A DNA stretch of 64,000 nucleotides from Streptomyces echinoruber (GCF_014651135.1 NZ_BMWH01000003.1:388261-452260), one strand, 5' to 3'. Shown: positions 48,529 to 60,440, counted from the first letter of the stretch. The notes: a model not told the origin generated them from the sequence alone. Translations and numbers: made by a program.

Positions 48529-48660
48529 ATGGCCGAGACGACCGTCCGCCGCCGCGTCCGCCACGTCTCCCGTACGAGCGAGTCCGACCGCAAGAACGCC
48601 GCTGCCGCGCTGCAGCGCGCCCTCGACCGCCGGGACAACGGCGGCCAGACGGGCCACTGA
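48529..48660 (+). CDS. Small basic protein, 43 residues
   Basis: MAETTVRRRVRHVSRTSESD, then RKNAAAALQRALDRRDNGG, ending QTGH. ATG preceded by GAAGGAG at ideal spacing, and third positions are GC-rich, so coding is well supported despite the size. Basic N-terminus and an amphipathic helix; could bind RNA or DNA. A near-identical small protein recurs in other Streptomyces as I remember. It has a long leader with a low-GC hairpin and two hairpins downstream. Confidence 0.8.
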   Translation: MAETTVRRRVRHVSRTSESDRKNAAAALQRALDRRDNGGQTGH

Positions 48661-48683
48661 GCGCGCTCCGCGGGTCCACGGGT

Positions 48684-48713
48684 CCACGGGTCCGTGAGTT
48701 CGCGGACCCGTGG
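48684..48713 (+). terminator. First hairpin after the 43-residue gene
   Basis: CCACGGGTCCG and CGGACCCGTGG, perfect 11-bp arms with an 8-base loop. It overlaps a 9-bp repeat GGGTCCACG. Confidence 0.75.
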
Positions 48714-48730
48714 GTTCGCGAGTCCGGAAA

Positions 48731-48761
48731 GACTCCCGGGAGCCCGGAAAGCCCGGGAGTC
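48731..48761 (+). terminator. Second hairpin after the 43-residue gene
   Basis: GACTCCCGGG and CCCGGGAGTC, perfect 10-bp arms with an 11-base loop. Together with the previous hairpin it isolates leuB from upstream transcription. No gene is seen between here and leuB at 49036. Confidence 0.7.
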
Positions 48762-48977
48762 GCACCCGATGAGGTGAGGTGCGGCGGGGCGCCGCGGCCG
48801 GGAGTCTCCGGCCGTCCGGATTCGCCAGCTCGCTGGGTTCGCCGGACCTGCCGGGCCGTCGAAGTGCCTCCTGCCGGAAGCCGTGTCCGGGACCCCCTTC
48901 CGCCCGTCGGCGCCCGCCCCCGCACGCGGGCGAACGCCCGCCCCGCGTACGGGCGAACGGGTGGGAAACGACGGCAG

Positions 48978-48998
48978 GTTGTCCACATGACGGACAAC
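48978..48998. promoter_or_regulatory. 7-bp dyad operator upstream of leuB
   Basis: GTTGTCC-ACATGAC-GGACAAC, a perfect dyad just upstream of the leuB -35 region, so a regulator bound here would affect the promoter. Confidence 0.6.
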
Positions 48999-49023
48999 GC
49001 GTGTCAACGCATGGGACGAGGAG

Positions 49024-49029
49024 TAGGGT
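49024..49029 (+). promoter_or_regulatory. leuB -10 box, leaderless type
   Basis: TAGGGT ends six bases before the leuB ATG; TGTCAA at 49002-49007 is a -35 candidate with 16 bp spacing. Confidence 0.6.
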
Positions 49030-49035
49030 GCCGGC

Positions 49036-50079
49036 ATGTCTCGCAGCATCAATCTCGCAGTGATCCCCGGTGACGGCATCGGCCAGGAGGTCGTGACCGA
49101 AGGCCTCAAGGTCCTGTCCGCCGCCCTCCCGCAGGATGTGAAGCTGGAGACCAAGGAGTACGACTTCGGCGCCCGGCGCTACCACGCCACCGGTGAGACC
49201 CTCACCGACGCCGACCTGGAGCAGCTCAAGCGGCACGACGCCATCCTGCTCGGCGCCATCGGCGACCCGTCGGTGCCCTCCGGCGTGCTGGAGCGCGGCT
49301 TCCTGCTCAAGCTGCGGTTCGCCTTCGACCACCACGTCAACCTGCGCCCCAGCAAGCTGCTCCCGGGCGTGGCCACCCCGCTGGCGGGCAACCCGAAGAT
49401 CGACTTCATCGTGGTGCGCGAGGGCACCGAGGGCCCGTACACCGGCAACGGCGGCACCCTCCGCAAGGGCACCCCGCAGGAGGTCGCCACCGAGGTGTCC
49501 GTCAACACCGCCTACGGCGTCGAGCGCGTCGTCCGCGACGCCTTCGCCCGCGCCCAGGCCCGCCCGCGCAAGAAGCTCACCCTGGTCCACAAGAACAACG
49601 TGCTGACCTTCGCGGGCCACCTGTGGACGAACGTCTTCCACAAAGTGGCCGAGGAGTACCCCGAGGTCACCACCGAGTACATCCACGTCGACGCCGCCAC
49701 CATCTACCTGGTCACCCAGCCCGAGCGGTTCGACGTCATCGTCACCGACAACCTCTTCGGCGACATCATCACCGACCTCGCCGCGGCCGTCTCCGGCGGC
49801 ATCGGCGTCGCCGCCAGCGGGAACATCAACCCCTCCGGCGAGTACCCCTCGATGTTCGAGCCCGTGCACGGCTCCGCGCCCGACATCGCCGGCCAGGGCA
49901 AGGCCGACCCCACCGCCACGGTCCTGTCCGTCGCCCTGCTGCTGCGCCACCTCGGCCACGACGCCGAGGCGACCCGCATCGAGGACGCGGTCGCCGCCGA
50001 CCTCGCCGAGCGGGCCGCGCTGCCCGCCCGGTCCACCTCCGAGATCGGCGACGCGCTCGCCGTACGCGTAGCCGGCTGA
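49036..50079 (+). CDS. leuB: 3-isopropylmalate dehydrogenase
   Basis: A 347-residue NAD-dependent decarboxylating dehydrogenase of leucine synthesis. Seen: [12 protein letters not shown] at the start, [38 protein letters not shown] (substrate Arg residues), [27 protein letters not shown] with the catalytic Lys near 189, [18 protein letters not shown] with Mg-binding Asp residues and [17 protein letters not shown] for NAD. Length matches the actinobacterial type. No ribosome site; leaderless-type promoter. Acts with ilvE and cimA close by. Confidence 0.96.
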   Translation: MSRSINLAVIPGDGIGQEVVTEGLKVLSAALPQDVKLETKEYDFGARRYHATGETLTDADLEQLKRHDAILLGAIGDPSVPSGVLERGFLLKLRFAFDHHVNLRPSKLLPGVATPLAGNPKIDFIVVREGTEGPYTGNGGTLRKGTPQEVATEVSVNTAYGVERVVRDAFARAQARPRKKLTLVHKNNVLTFAGHLWTNVFHKVAEEYPEVTTEYIHVDAATIYLVTQPERFDVIVTDNLFGDIITDLAAAVSGGIGVAASGNINPSGEYPSMFEPVHGSAPDIAGQGKADPTATVLSVALLLRHLGHDAEATRIEDAVAADLAERAALPARSTSEIGDALAVRVAG

Positions 50080-50204
50080 CCCGCCGCGCTGCCGCAAGCC
50101 GTCGGGTCGCATCCGCGCCCGGCGGCTTCTCTCCGTCCCCGCCGGGTGCCACCATCAACCCCTGGGTCGCTTCACCCCCATTCCTTCGGCCGTCGGCCCC
50201 GCGC

Positions 50205-50210
50205 GATAAT
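50205..50210 (+). promoter_or_regulatory. Possible ilvE -10 box
   Basis: GATAAT at 50205-50210 in the 245-bp leuB-ilvE gap is the best -10 match there, giving a leader of about 110 bases. No leader peptide with branched-chain codons was found in it. Confidence 0.4.
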
Positions 50211-50324
50211 CGGACGCGGAGCCGCGGAATGAGGGAAAGCTCGGACGTCCTAGCACCGGCCGGAGACGGTCGTGCCGGGAGAGGAGCGCGGCCCGTCACG
50301 ACAACCGGTGAAGGACAACCACTC

Positions 50325-51413
50325 ATGACGACGCCCACGATCGAGCTCAAGCCCTCCGCCCACCCGCTCCCCGCCGCCGAGCGCGAGGCCATCCTGGCCA
50401 ACCCCGGGTTCGGCCGTCACTTCACCGACCACATGGTGACGATCAAGTGGACGGAAGGGCGCGGCTGGCACGACGCGCAGCTCGTTCCGTACGGGCCGAT
50501 CTCCCTCGACCCCTCCACCCACGTCCTCCACTACGGCCAGGAGATCTTCGAGGGGCTGAAGGCCTACCGTCAGCCCGACGGCTCCGTCGCGGTCTTCCGC
50601 CCCGAGGCCAACGCCCGCCGCTTCCGCAACTCCGCCCGCCGCATGGCGATGGCGGAGATGCCCGAGGAGCTGTTCCTCGCCGCCCTGGACGCGCTGCTCA
50701 CCCAGGACGCCGACTGGGTCCCGCCGCACGGCGGCGAGGAGTCCCTCTACCTGCGGCCGTTCATGTTCGCCACCGAGACCGGGCTCGGCGTCCACCCGGC
50801 CAACGAGTACCTGTTCATGCTGATCGCCTCGCCCTCCGGCGCCTACTTCGCCGGCGGGGTCAAGCCGGTCACCATCTGGGTCGCCGAGGACCTCTTCCGC
50901 GCCGTCCCCGGCGGCACCGGCGCCGCCAAGACCGGCGGCAACTACGCCGCCTCCCTGCTGCCGCAGGCCGAGGCCGCCCGGCACGGCTGCGACCAGGTCG
51001 TCTACCTCGACGCGGTGACCCGCACCAGGGTCGAGGAGAGCGGCAGCATGAACATCGCGTTCGTCTACGGCGACCGCATCGTCACCCCTGAGCTGACCGG
51101 CTCCATCCTGGAGGGCATCACCCGCGACTCCCTCCTGCAGGTCGCCCGCGACCTCGGCTACACCGCCGAGGAGGGCGTCGTCACCCTCCAGCAGTGGCGC
51201 GAGGACGCCGCCTCCGGCGCCCTGACCGAGGTCTTCGCCTGCGGCACCGCCGCCGTCGTCACCCCGATCGGCACCGTCAAGACCAAGTCGGACACCTGGA
51301 CCCACGGCGACGGCACCCCCGGCCCGGTCACCCTCCGGCTGCGCGAGGCCCTGCTGGGCATCCAGCGGGGGCTGACCGAGGACAAGCACGGCTGGATGCG
51401 CCGGATCGGCTGA
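50325..51413 (+). CDS. ilvE: Branched-chain amino acid aminotransferase
   Basis: A 362-residue fold-type IV PLP enzyme, the last step in Val, Leu and Ile synthesis and the first in their breakdown. Seen: [17 protein letters not shown] near residue 65, [35 protein letters not shown] with the PLP-binding Lys near 206, [39 protein letters not shown] and [20 protein letters not shown] preceded by AAGGAC. Follows leuB in the same direction. Confidence 0.96.
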   Translation: MTTPTIELKPSAHPLPAAEREAILANPGFGRHFTDHMVTIKWTEGRGWHDAQLVPYGPISLDPSTHVLHYGQEIFEGLKAYRQPDGSVAVFRPEANARRFRNSARRMAMAEMPEELFLAALDALLTQDADWVPPHGGEESLYLRPFMFATETGLGVHPANEYLFMLIASPSGAYFAGGVKPVTIWVAEDLFRAVPGGTGAAKTGGNYAASLLPQAEAARHGCDQVVYLDAVTRTRVEESGSMNIAFVYGDRIVTPELTGSILEGITRDSLLQVARDLGYTAEEGVVTLQQWREDAASGALTEVFACGTAAVVTPIGTVKTKSDTWTHGDGTPGPVTLRLREALLGIQRGLTEDKHGWMRRIG

Positions 51414-51429
51414 CCCGCCGGCGGCGTCC

Positions 51430-51960
51430 GGCGCCGCGGACGTCTTCCTTGAGCACGCTGGGGGCCGCCCCGGGGGGACTGTTGGTTCCAGGAGTCGTTG
51501 CAACACCCCAGTTCAAGGGGTGCGACGGACTTCGAGATCCGTAAGGACCGGACGAAGCCGCAGGGCAGGAAGAAGCTCACCCGGGAGCGGGAGGCATACT
51601 CCCGGCTCATGCGGCAGGGTGTGAGCAACCGGGAAGCGTGCCGGATCGTCGGGATCGACGAGCGGACCGGCCAGAAGTGGCGCAACGGGCGTCACGCATA
51701 CGGAAACCGGAAGGCGCTGCCACCGATCAACGCGATGACAGCGCCTTCCGGGCCGTCCCGGTACCTGTGCGAAGCGGACCGCATCCACCTCGCCGACCGG
51801 CTGCGGGAGAAGGCCACGGTGCGGGCGATCGCCGCGGAGCTGGGCCGCAGCCCGTCCACCATCAGCCGCGAGATCGGACGCAACCGCCATCCCGGAAGCG
51901 GGGCCTACCGCCCGCACGCGGCCCAGGCGCGCGCGGACGCGTGACCGGGAGACCGGAACG
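51430..51960 (+). mobile_element. IS30-family insertion sequence remnant
   Basis: The region between ilvE and the MHS transporter carries the 5' part of an IS30-like transposase gene and nothing of the catalytic DDE half. Terminal inverted repeats could not be identified, so the borders are approximate. The downstream flank runs directly into the transporter gene. Confidence 0.6.
51498..51944 (+). pseudogene. Truncated IS30 transposase (N-terminal HTH part)
   Basis: A 148-codon ORF covering only the DNA-binding start of an IS30 transposase. Seen: RKKLTREREAYSRLMRQGVS, NREACRIVGIDERTGQKWRNG, then DRLREKATVRAIAAELGRSP with STISREIGRNRHPGSGAYRP (the HTH_38 signature). Full IS30 transposases have about 350-450 residues with a C-terminal integrase core, which is absent here. 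The product could at most bind DNA. It shows a past insertion in the ilvE-cimA interval. Confidence 0.88.
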
Positions 51961-52018
51961 TACGGCGATCATCCGTCCGTGACGTGAATCGGCCGCCTCG
52001 GCGGGGCAGTTACGGCGC

Positions 52019-53320
52019 ATGGGACGACACCACTGGAAGAGGATCTGGATCGGCTCGGCCGGCAACATGGTGGAGTGGTACGACTGGTTCGTCTACGCCA
52101 GCTTCGCCACCTATTTCGCCGGGGCCTTCTTCCCCTCCGGCAACCCCACCGCCCAGCTGATGAACACCGCGGGCATCTTCGCCGTCGGCTTCTTCATGCG
52201 CCCGGTCGGCGGCTGGCTGCTCGGCCGGGTCGGCGACCGGCGGGGCCGCAAGGCGGCGCTGACGCTGACGGTGACGCTGATGTCCGCGTCCGCGATCCTG
52301 ATCGCGATCGCGCCGACGTACGCCGTCGCCGGCTACGGCGGCGCCCTGGTGCTGCTCCTCGCCCGCCTGCTGCAGGGCTTGTCGGTGGGCGGCGAGTACG
52401 CGGCCAGCGCCACCTACCTCACCGAGGCGTCCGAACCGCGCCGGCGCGGCTTCGCCTCCAGCTTCCAGTACGTGTCGATGACGGCCGGGCAGATCGTCGG
52501 CCTCGGCCTGCAGATCCTGCTGCAGCGCACCCTGTCCGACGAGGCCCTGCACAGCTACGGCTGGCGCATCCCGTTCGTCGTCGGCGCGCTCGGCGCCGCG
52601 GTCGTCTTCTATCTGCGGCGCAGCATGCTGGAGACGGAGGTGTACCAGGAGGACGCCACCGGCGCGGAGCAGCGCGGCACCCTGCGCGCGCTGTGGCGGC
52701 ACCGGCGGGAGGCGCTGCTGGTGATCGCGCTGACGATGGGCGGCACGGTCGCGTACTACACGTACACCACCTACCTGACCAAGTACCTGTCGAACACGGC
52801 GGGCCTGCCCCAGCAGACCGCCACCTTGGTCTCCTTCACCGCGCTGATCGTCTTCGCCTGCCTGCAGCCGCTCGCGGGCGCCCTGTCCGACCGCGTCGGC
52901 CGCCGCCCGCTGCTGATCACCTTCGCGGTCGGCTCCACCCTCCTGACCGTGCCGGTCATGACGCTGCTGAAGCACGCGGACGGCTTCTGGCCCGCCCTCG
53001 GGCTGGCCCTGCCGGCGCTGGTGATCGTCACCGGGTACACGTCGATCAACGCGTGCGTCAAGGCGGAGCTGTTCCCCACCGGGGTGCGCGCCCTGGGCGT
53101 GGCGCTGCCGTACGCGCTGGCCAACGCGGCGTTCGGCGGCACGGCGGAGTACATCGCGCTGTGGTTCAAGAACGCGGGGGCCGAGTCCGGTTTCTACTGG
53201 TACGTGGCGGCCTGCGCCGCCGTCTCCCTGGTGGTCTACATCACCATGCGGGAGACCAGGGACCTGGATCTGAAGCGGGTCGAGGCGGGTGAGTCCGCGT
53301 CCCTGACGCCCGCATCCTGA
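52019..53320 (+). CDS. MHS-family metabolite:H+ symporter (MFS)
   Basis: A 433-residue 12-helix MFS importer of the ShiA/ProP/KgtP group. Seen: GSAGNMVEWYDWFVYASFATYF (the MHS signature start), RPVGGWLLGRVGDRRGRKAAL (motif A), LLARLLQGLSVGGEYAASATYLTE (the very conserved MHS helix 4 motif), and second-half LSDRVGRRPLLITFAV. A dicarboxylate, betaine or aromatic acid substrate is likely; KgtP-like oxoglutarate is the best guess. There is an in-frame TGA 37 bases upstream, so the ATG at 52019 is the first start; no good ribosome site. Only 74 bp separate it from the IS30 remnant, so its original promoter may have been changed. Confidence 0.9.
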   Translation: MGRHHWKRIWIGSAGNMVEWYDWFVYASFATYFAGAFFPSGNPTAQLMNTAGIFAVGFFMRPVGGWLLGRVGDRRGRKAALTLTVTLMSASAILIAIAPTYAVAGYGGALVLLLARLLQGLSVGGEYAASATYLTEASEPRRRGFASSFQYVSMTAGQIVGLGLQILLQRTLSDEALHSYGWRIPFVVGALGAAVVFYLRRSMLETEVYQEDATGAEQRGTLRALWRHRREALLVIALTMGGTVAYYTYTTYLTKYLSNTAGLPQQTATLVSFTALIVFACLQPLAGALSDRVGRRPLLITFAVGSTLLTVPVMTLLKHADGFWPALGLALPALVIVTGYTSINACVKAELFPTGVRALGVALPYALANAAFGGTAEYIALWFKNAGAESGFYWYVAACAAVSLVVYITMRETRDLDLKRVEAGESASLTPAS

Positions 53321-53351
53321 GACGGTCGGTGAGCCGGGGGCGGGAATGTGC

Positions 53352-53357
53352 CAGACT
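53352..53357 (+). promoter_or_regulatory. -10 box of the cimA leader, leaderless type
   Basis: CAGACT, preceded by TGTGC in an extended -10 setting, ends six bases before the GTG at 53364. Confidence 0.55.
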
Positions 53358-53363
53358 GCCCCC

Positions 53364-53414
53364 GTGCTCTCGTTCGCCGTGATTATTGGCAGCAGGCGCG
53401 CCGGTCCGCAGTGA
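53364..53414 (+). CDS. cimA leader peptide MLSFAVIIGSRRAGPQ
   Basis: A 16-residue ORF starting GTG six bases after a -10 box, so probably leaderless. It holds Val-Ile-Ile as GTG ATT ATT; ATT is a very rare codon here and two in a row are striking, as expected for a leader that senses charged tRNA-Ile/Val. An ATG at 53346 is in frame and could start a 22-residue version. An intrinsic terminator follows at 53470, before cimA. CimA opens the citramalate route to isoleucine, so isoleucine control is logical. Confidence 0.78.
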   Translation: MLSFAVIIGSRRAGPQ

Positions 53415-53469
53415 CCGCCACGTATGACCAGGTACGGGCGGCCACCGTCGTCCTCGACCCGCGCGCAGA

Positions 53470-53500
53470 CCTCTCGCACCCGCGAGGGGTTTTTCTTTTT
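53470..53500 (+). terminator. cimA attenuator terminator
   Basis: CCTCTCGC pairs with GCGAGGGG (one G-U) around a 4-base loop, followed by TTTTTCTTTTT. It lies 56 bases after the leader stop and 105 bases before the cimA start. An upstream dyad CCGCC/GGCGG (about 53415-53441) may form the competing structure. Confidence 0.85.
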
Positions 53501-53605
53501 CCCGGCCCACCCGCAGCCGGGAGGAAGGCGCGAGGGGCCTTGGGAGGGACGGTGGAACCGGTCATTCCGGTAGACCGATTTCCAGTATCAGGAGCCTTGA
53601 AGATC

Positions 53606-55216
53606 ATGACCGAGACGGCAACCAGCGAGCTCGACGACTCCTTCCACGTCTTCGACACCACGCTGCGCGACGGCGCGCAGCGCGAGGGCATCAACCTCAC
53701 GGTCGCGGACAAGCTGGCCATCGCCCGGCACCTGGACGACTTCGGCGTGGGCTTCATCGAGGGCGGCTGGCCCGGCGCCAACCCGCGCGACACGGAGTTC
53801 TTCGCCCGCGCCCGGCAGGAGATCGCCTTCCGGCACGCCCAGCTGGTCGCCTTCGGCTCCACCCGCCGCGCCGGCACCACGGCCGCCGAGGACCCGCAGG
53901 TCAAGGCGCTGCTCGCCTCCGGCGCCCCGGTGATCACGCTGGTCGCCAAGTCCCACGACCGGCACGTCGAACTGGCGCTGCGCACCACCCTCGAGGAGAA
54001 CCTGGAGATGGTCCGCGACACCGTCTCCCACCTGCGCTCCCAGGGCCGCCGGGTGTTCGTCGACTGCGAGCACTTCTTCGACGGCTACCGCGCCAACCCC
54101 GAGTACGCCAAGGCGGTCGTGCGGACGGCGCACGAGGCCGGCGCCGACGTGGTGGTGCTGTGCGACACCAACGGCGGCATGCTCCCGGCGCAGATCCACG
54201 CCGTCGTCTCCACCGTCCTCGCCGACACCGGCGCCCGCCTGGGCATCCACGCCCAGGACGACACCGGCTGCGCGGTGGCCAACACGCTGGCCGCCGTGGA
54301 CGCCGGCGCCACCCACGTGCAGTGCACGGCCAACGGCTACGGCGAGCGCGTCGGCAACGCCAACCTGTTCCCGGTCGTGGCGGCGCTGGAGCTGAAGTAC
54401 GGCAGGAAGGTGCTGCCGGAGGGCAGACTGCGCGAGATGACGCGGATCAGCCACGCCATCGCCGAGGTCGTCAACCTCACCCCCTCCACCCACCAGCCCT
54501 ACGTCGGCCTCTCGGCCTTCGCGCACAAGGCCGGCCTGCACGCCTCCGCGATCAAGGTCGACCCGGACCTGTACCAGCACATCGACCCCGAACTGGTCGG
54601 CAACACCATGCGCATGCTGGTCTCCGACATGGCCGGCCGCGCCTCCGTGGAACTGAAGGGCAAGGAACTCGGCATCGACCTCGGCGGCGACCGGGAACTG
54701 GTCGGCCGCGTCGTCGAGCGGGTCAAGGAGCGCGAGCTGCGCGGCTACACCTACGAGGCCGCCGACGCCTCCTTCGAACTGCTGCTGCGCGCCGAGGCCC
54801 AGGGCCGGCCGCTGAAGTACTTCGACGTCGAGTCCTGGCGCGCCATCGTCGAGGACCGCCCCGACGGCACCCACGCCAACGAGGCCACCGTCAAGCTGTG
54901 GGCCAAGGGCGAGCGGATCGTCACGACGGCGGAGGGCAACGGCCCGGTCAACGCGCTGGACCGCGCCCTGCGCGTCGCGCTGGAGAAGATCTACCCCCAG
55001 CTCGCCAAGCTGGAGCTGGTCGACTACAAGGTCCGCATCCTGGAGGGCAGGCACGGCACGCAGTCCACGACCCGCGTGCTGATCTCCACCTCCGACGGGG
55101 CCGGCGAGTGGTCCACGGTGGGCGTCGCCGACAACGTCATCGCCGCCTCCTGGCAGGCCCTGGAGGACGCCTACACCTACGGCCTGCTGCGGGCCGGCGT
55201 GGAGCCGGCCGAGTAG
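53606..55216 (+). CDS. cimA: Citramalate synthase
   Basis: A 536-residue enzyme of the isopropylmalate/homocitrate synthase family, TIGR00977 citramalate type: pyruvate plus acetyl-CoA gives (R)-citramalate, leading to 2-oxobutyrate for isoleucine. Seen: FDTTLRDGAQREGINLTVADK at residues 14-34, FIEGGWPGANPRD, VVLCDTNGGMLP, LGIHAQDDTGCAVANTLAAV with metal-binding His, and CTANGYGERVGNANLFPV. The C-terminal allosteric LeuA_dimer domain (about 390-530) has VNALDRALRVAL and a LVDYKVRILEGRHGTQSTTRV stretch. It is annotated in some genomes as a second leuA. Likely attenuated by the leader upstream. Confidence 0.93.
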   Translation: MTETATSELDDSFHVFDTTLRDGAQREGINLTVADKLAIARHLDDFGVGFIEGGWPGANPRDTEFFARARQEIAFRHAQLVAFGSTRRAGTTAAEDPQVKALLASGAPVITLVAKSHDRHVELALRTTLEENLEMVRDTVSHLRSQGRRVFVDCEHFFDGYRANPEYAKAVVRTAHEAGADVVVLCDTNGGMLPAQIHAVVSTVLADTGARLGIHAQDDTGCAVANTLAAVDAGATHVQCTANGYGERVGNANLFPVVAALELKYGRKVLPEGRLREMTRISHAIAEVVNLTPSTHQPYVGLSAFAHKAGLHASAIKVDPDLYQHIDPELVGNTMRMLVSDMAGRASVELKGKELGIDLGGDRELVGRVVERVKERELRGYTYEAADASFELLLRAEAQGRPLKYFDVESWRAIVEDRPDGTHANEATVKLWAKGERIVTTAEGNGPVNALDRALRVALEKIYPQLAKLELVDYKVRILEGRHGTQSTTRVLISTSDGAGEWSTVGVADNVIAASWQALEDAYTYGLLRAGVEPAE

Positions 55217-55230
55217 CCCCGGCCACCGGC

Positions 55231-57135
55231 TCACCGCAGTCTCCACTTCTGGTTGGCGGCGCCCGTGCAGCTCCAGATCTGGGCGCGGGCGCCGTCGGCG
55301 GAGGAGTTGTCCGTGACGTCGAGGAAGTCGAGGAAGTCGAGGAAGTCGAGGAAGTCGAGGCACTTGCCGGCCGGGATGTTCACGACGTCGCCGGTGGTGG
55401 CGTTGTACGACCACTGCTGGGCGCCGGTGCCGTTGCAGTCGTAGAGCTGCACCTTGGCGCCGTCGGCGGTGGAGGCGCCGGTGACGTCCAGGCACTTGCC
55501 CAGGGCCTGGATCGAGCCGTCCGCCCTCACCGTCCACCGCTGGGCGGCGCTGCCGTTGCAGCCGTGGAGCTGCACGGCGGTGCCGTTGGCGTTCGAGGCG
55601 CCCGCCACGTCCAGGCACTTGCCGGCCAGGCCGACGAAGGAGCCGGACTTCTCGCCGCCGCCGGACTGGGTGCCGGACCAGGTGAAGGTGACCGAGGTGC
55701 GGCCCGGGACCGTGTAGGTGGCGTGCCGGCCGCCCCAGCCGATCGTGACCGTCCGCGCGCTCGTCGCGCCGTTGTAGGCGATCAGCGCCTTGCTGCCGTC
55801 GGGGTTGCGCCAGGCCACGTTGGGCAGCGCCGTGGAGGCCGTGGAGGCGATGCGCCGGGCGCCGGGGCGGACGAACTTGGTCAGGTGCCCCATGTCGTAG
55901 TACTCGACGGTGTAGTCGACCTGCCCGCTGCGGCCGTCGCCGTTGTGCACGGTGACCAGGCCGGTGCAGGTGCCGCAGCCGCCGTTGTGCGGGCCCATGT
56001 TCTGGTCCACCGCCAGCGACCACTTGGTGACCGACTTCGCCCAGTTGCGCGTGTAGTCGACGATGTTGAGCATGTCCTCGCGCTGCTGGTCGGCGATCCA
56101 GGTGCCGCCGGAGTGCTCGGTGCCGAAGGCGTCCAGCGCCGGGTACCGGTTGTGCACGCTCGTCTGCTGGGTGACGTCGCCGCCGTAGCCGTGCCAGGCG
56201 ATCCCGCCGAAGTTCGGGTGGGAGCGGACGGCCGGGTCGTCGACGGTCCGGGCGGCGTAGGAGTCGTAGGTGTCCCAGTTCCAGTCGTGCGCCAGCACCT
56301 TGGTGGTCAGCCCGGCCGCCTGCAGCTTGGGCAGCAGCTCGTTCTTGGTGAAGTAGGCCAGGCCGGAGGCGTTCCAGCTCATCGACGGGTAGCCGGAGCA
56401 GCACGTCGGCTCGTTCTGCGCGGTGACGTAGGAGACGTGGATGCCCTGGTCCTGGTACGCCTGCAGGTACTTCACGAAGTACGAGGCGTAGGCGCCGTAG
56501 TCCTCCGCCTTCAGCCAGCCCCCGTTGAGCTGCCCGCTGTCCTTCATCCAGGCCGGCGCGGTCCACGGCGAAGCCATCACCGTCAGCTGCGGGTTGAGTT
56601 GGAGCGCCTGCCGGGTGAGCGGCACGACGTCCGCGAGGTCGTGGGCGAGGGAGAAGCGGGTGAGGCCGGGGTCGGTCTGCCCGGCCGGCACGTCGTCGTA
56701 GGTGTAGCCGTAGCGGGCCAGGTCGGAGGCGCCCATCGGGTTGCGCAGGAACGACAGTCCGATGCCGTCCGTGGGCGAGAACAGCTTGCGCAGGGTGGCG
56801 TCCCGGGTGGCCGGGGACAGCGCGCCGCTGCTGTTCAGCAGCCAGGCCGCGGTGTCCGTGAAGGAGGCGCCGCCGCCGGTGAAGGTCTGGTAGCGGGTGT
56901 TCTCGTCGACGGTGATGTGCTCGCCGCTGCCGCCGCTGCCGGCCTGGAACGCGAACGGGGCCTGCGGCTGAAGGCCGCGTACGACGTGGCGTCCGGCGCC
57001 GTCGTCGGTGGTGGTCAGCCACGCGGTGACCTGCTCGCCGGAGGCGTGTGCCGACGGGGCGTCCAGGGCGCAGAGTCCGGCGCCGGCCAGCAGACCGGCC
57101 AGCAGGAGCCGTGCGGACCGTGCGGGTCTTCTCAT
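55231..57135 (-). CDS. Secreted GH30 glycosidase with ricin-type lectin domain
   Basis: A 634-residue exported glycoside hydrolase of family 30 (glucosylceramidase/beta-1,6-glucanase-like). A signal peptide (RRPARSARLLLAGLLAGAGLC) precedes the catalytic barrel, with the acid/base in VTAQNEPTCCSGYPS near residue 240 and the nucleophile in DAFGTEHSGGTW near 350. A beta-sandwich follows to about 480, then a CBM13/ricin domain with three repeats (GKCLDVAGASNANGTAVQLH, GKCLDVTGASTADGAKVQLY, and the third). In the third, KCLD is followed by an inserted FLDFLDFLD stretch. GGAAGGG precedes the ATG. Convergent with cimA, 14 bp apart. Attack on fungal or plant glucans is likely. Confidence 0.9.
   Translation of the reverse strand: MRRPARSARLLLAGLLAGAGLCALDAPSAHASGEQVTAWLTTTDDGAGRHVVRGLQPQAPFAFQAGSGGSGEHITVDENTRYQTFTGGGASFTDTAAWLLNSSGALSPATRDATLRKLFSPTDGIGLSFLRNPMGASDLARYGYTYDDVPAGQTDPGLTRFSLAHDLADVVPLTRQALQLNPQLTVMASPWTAPAWMKDSGQLNGGWLKAEDYGAYASYFVKYLQAYQDQGIHVSYVTAQNEPTCCSGYPSMSWNASGLAYFTKNELLPKLQAAGLTTKVLAHDWNWDTYDSYAARTVDDPAVRSHPNFGGIAWHGYGGDVTQQTSVHNRYPALDAFGTEHSGGTWIADQQREDMLNIVDYTRNWAKSVTKWSLAVDQNMGPHNGGCGTCTGLVTVHNGDGRSGQVDYTVEYYDMGHLTKFVRPGARRIASTASTALPNVAWRNPDGSKALIAYNGATSARTVTIGWGGRHATYTVPGRTSVTFTWSGTQSGGGEKSGSFVGLAGKCLDVAGASNANGTAVQLHGCNGSAAQRWTVRADGSIQALGKCLDVTGASTADGAKVQLYDCNGTGAQQWSYNATTGDVVNIPAGKCLDFLDFLDFLDFLDVTDNSSADGARAQIWSCTGAANQKWRLR
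55318..55360. repeat. 9-bp in-frame tandem repeat in the lectin domain
   Basis: GTCGAGGAA repeated four times plus a partial copy. On the minus strand it encodes Asp-Phe-Leu repeats, absent from the two sister lectin repeats. The insertion falls inside the first beta-strand motif of the third repeat. Confidence 0.95.
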
Positions 57136-57324
57136 GGTGCGCCGCCCTTCCGGGGTGTGGGGGGTGGGGGAGTGGGGCGTGCGAGCCGTGAGTAAATGAC
57201 GGCTCCGCAGGTGCGTCAAGGGGTCGCGCATTCACCAGGCGAACGCTCAACAACCGTGATCCGGCCGCCGGTTGACCGTGTACCGGTTCCGGCGCCGAGT
57301 CTTGACGCCCCGGTGATGCCCCAG

Positions 57325-57345
57325 TTAACTCACGGCGTGAACTAA
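57325..57345. promoter_or_regulatory. Imperfect dyad between the divergent glycosidase genes
   Basis: TTAACTCAC-GGC-GTGAACTAA matches in 7 of 9 arm positions. It lies in the 274-bp gap between the GH30 and GH3 genes. The shape resembles sites bound by sugar-responsive ROK or LacI repressors; coordinate sugar control of both genes is possible. No other gene is seen in 57136-57409. Confidence 0.45.
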
Positions 57346-57409
57346 GTCGTGCGCGCATCCGAGCGGCCACGTGTCGCGTCCGCGGACCCCGAGAGCCAAA
57401 GGGAAGGTC

Positions 57410-60430
<3,021 letters not shown>

Positions 60431-60440
60431 GCCGGGGGAG

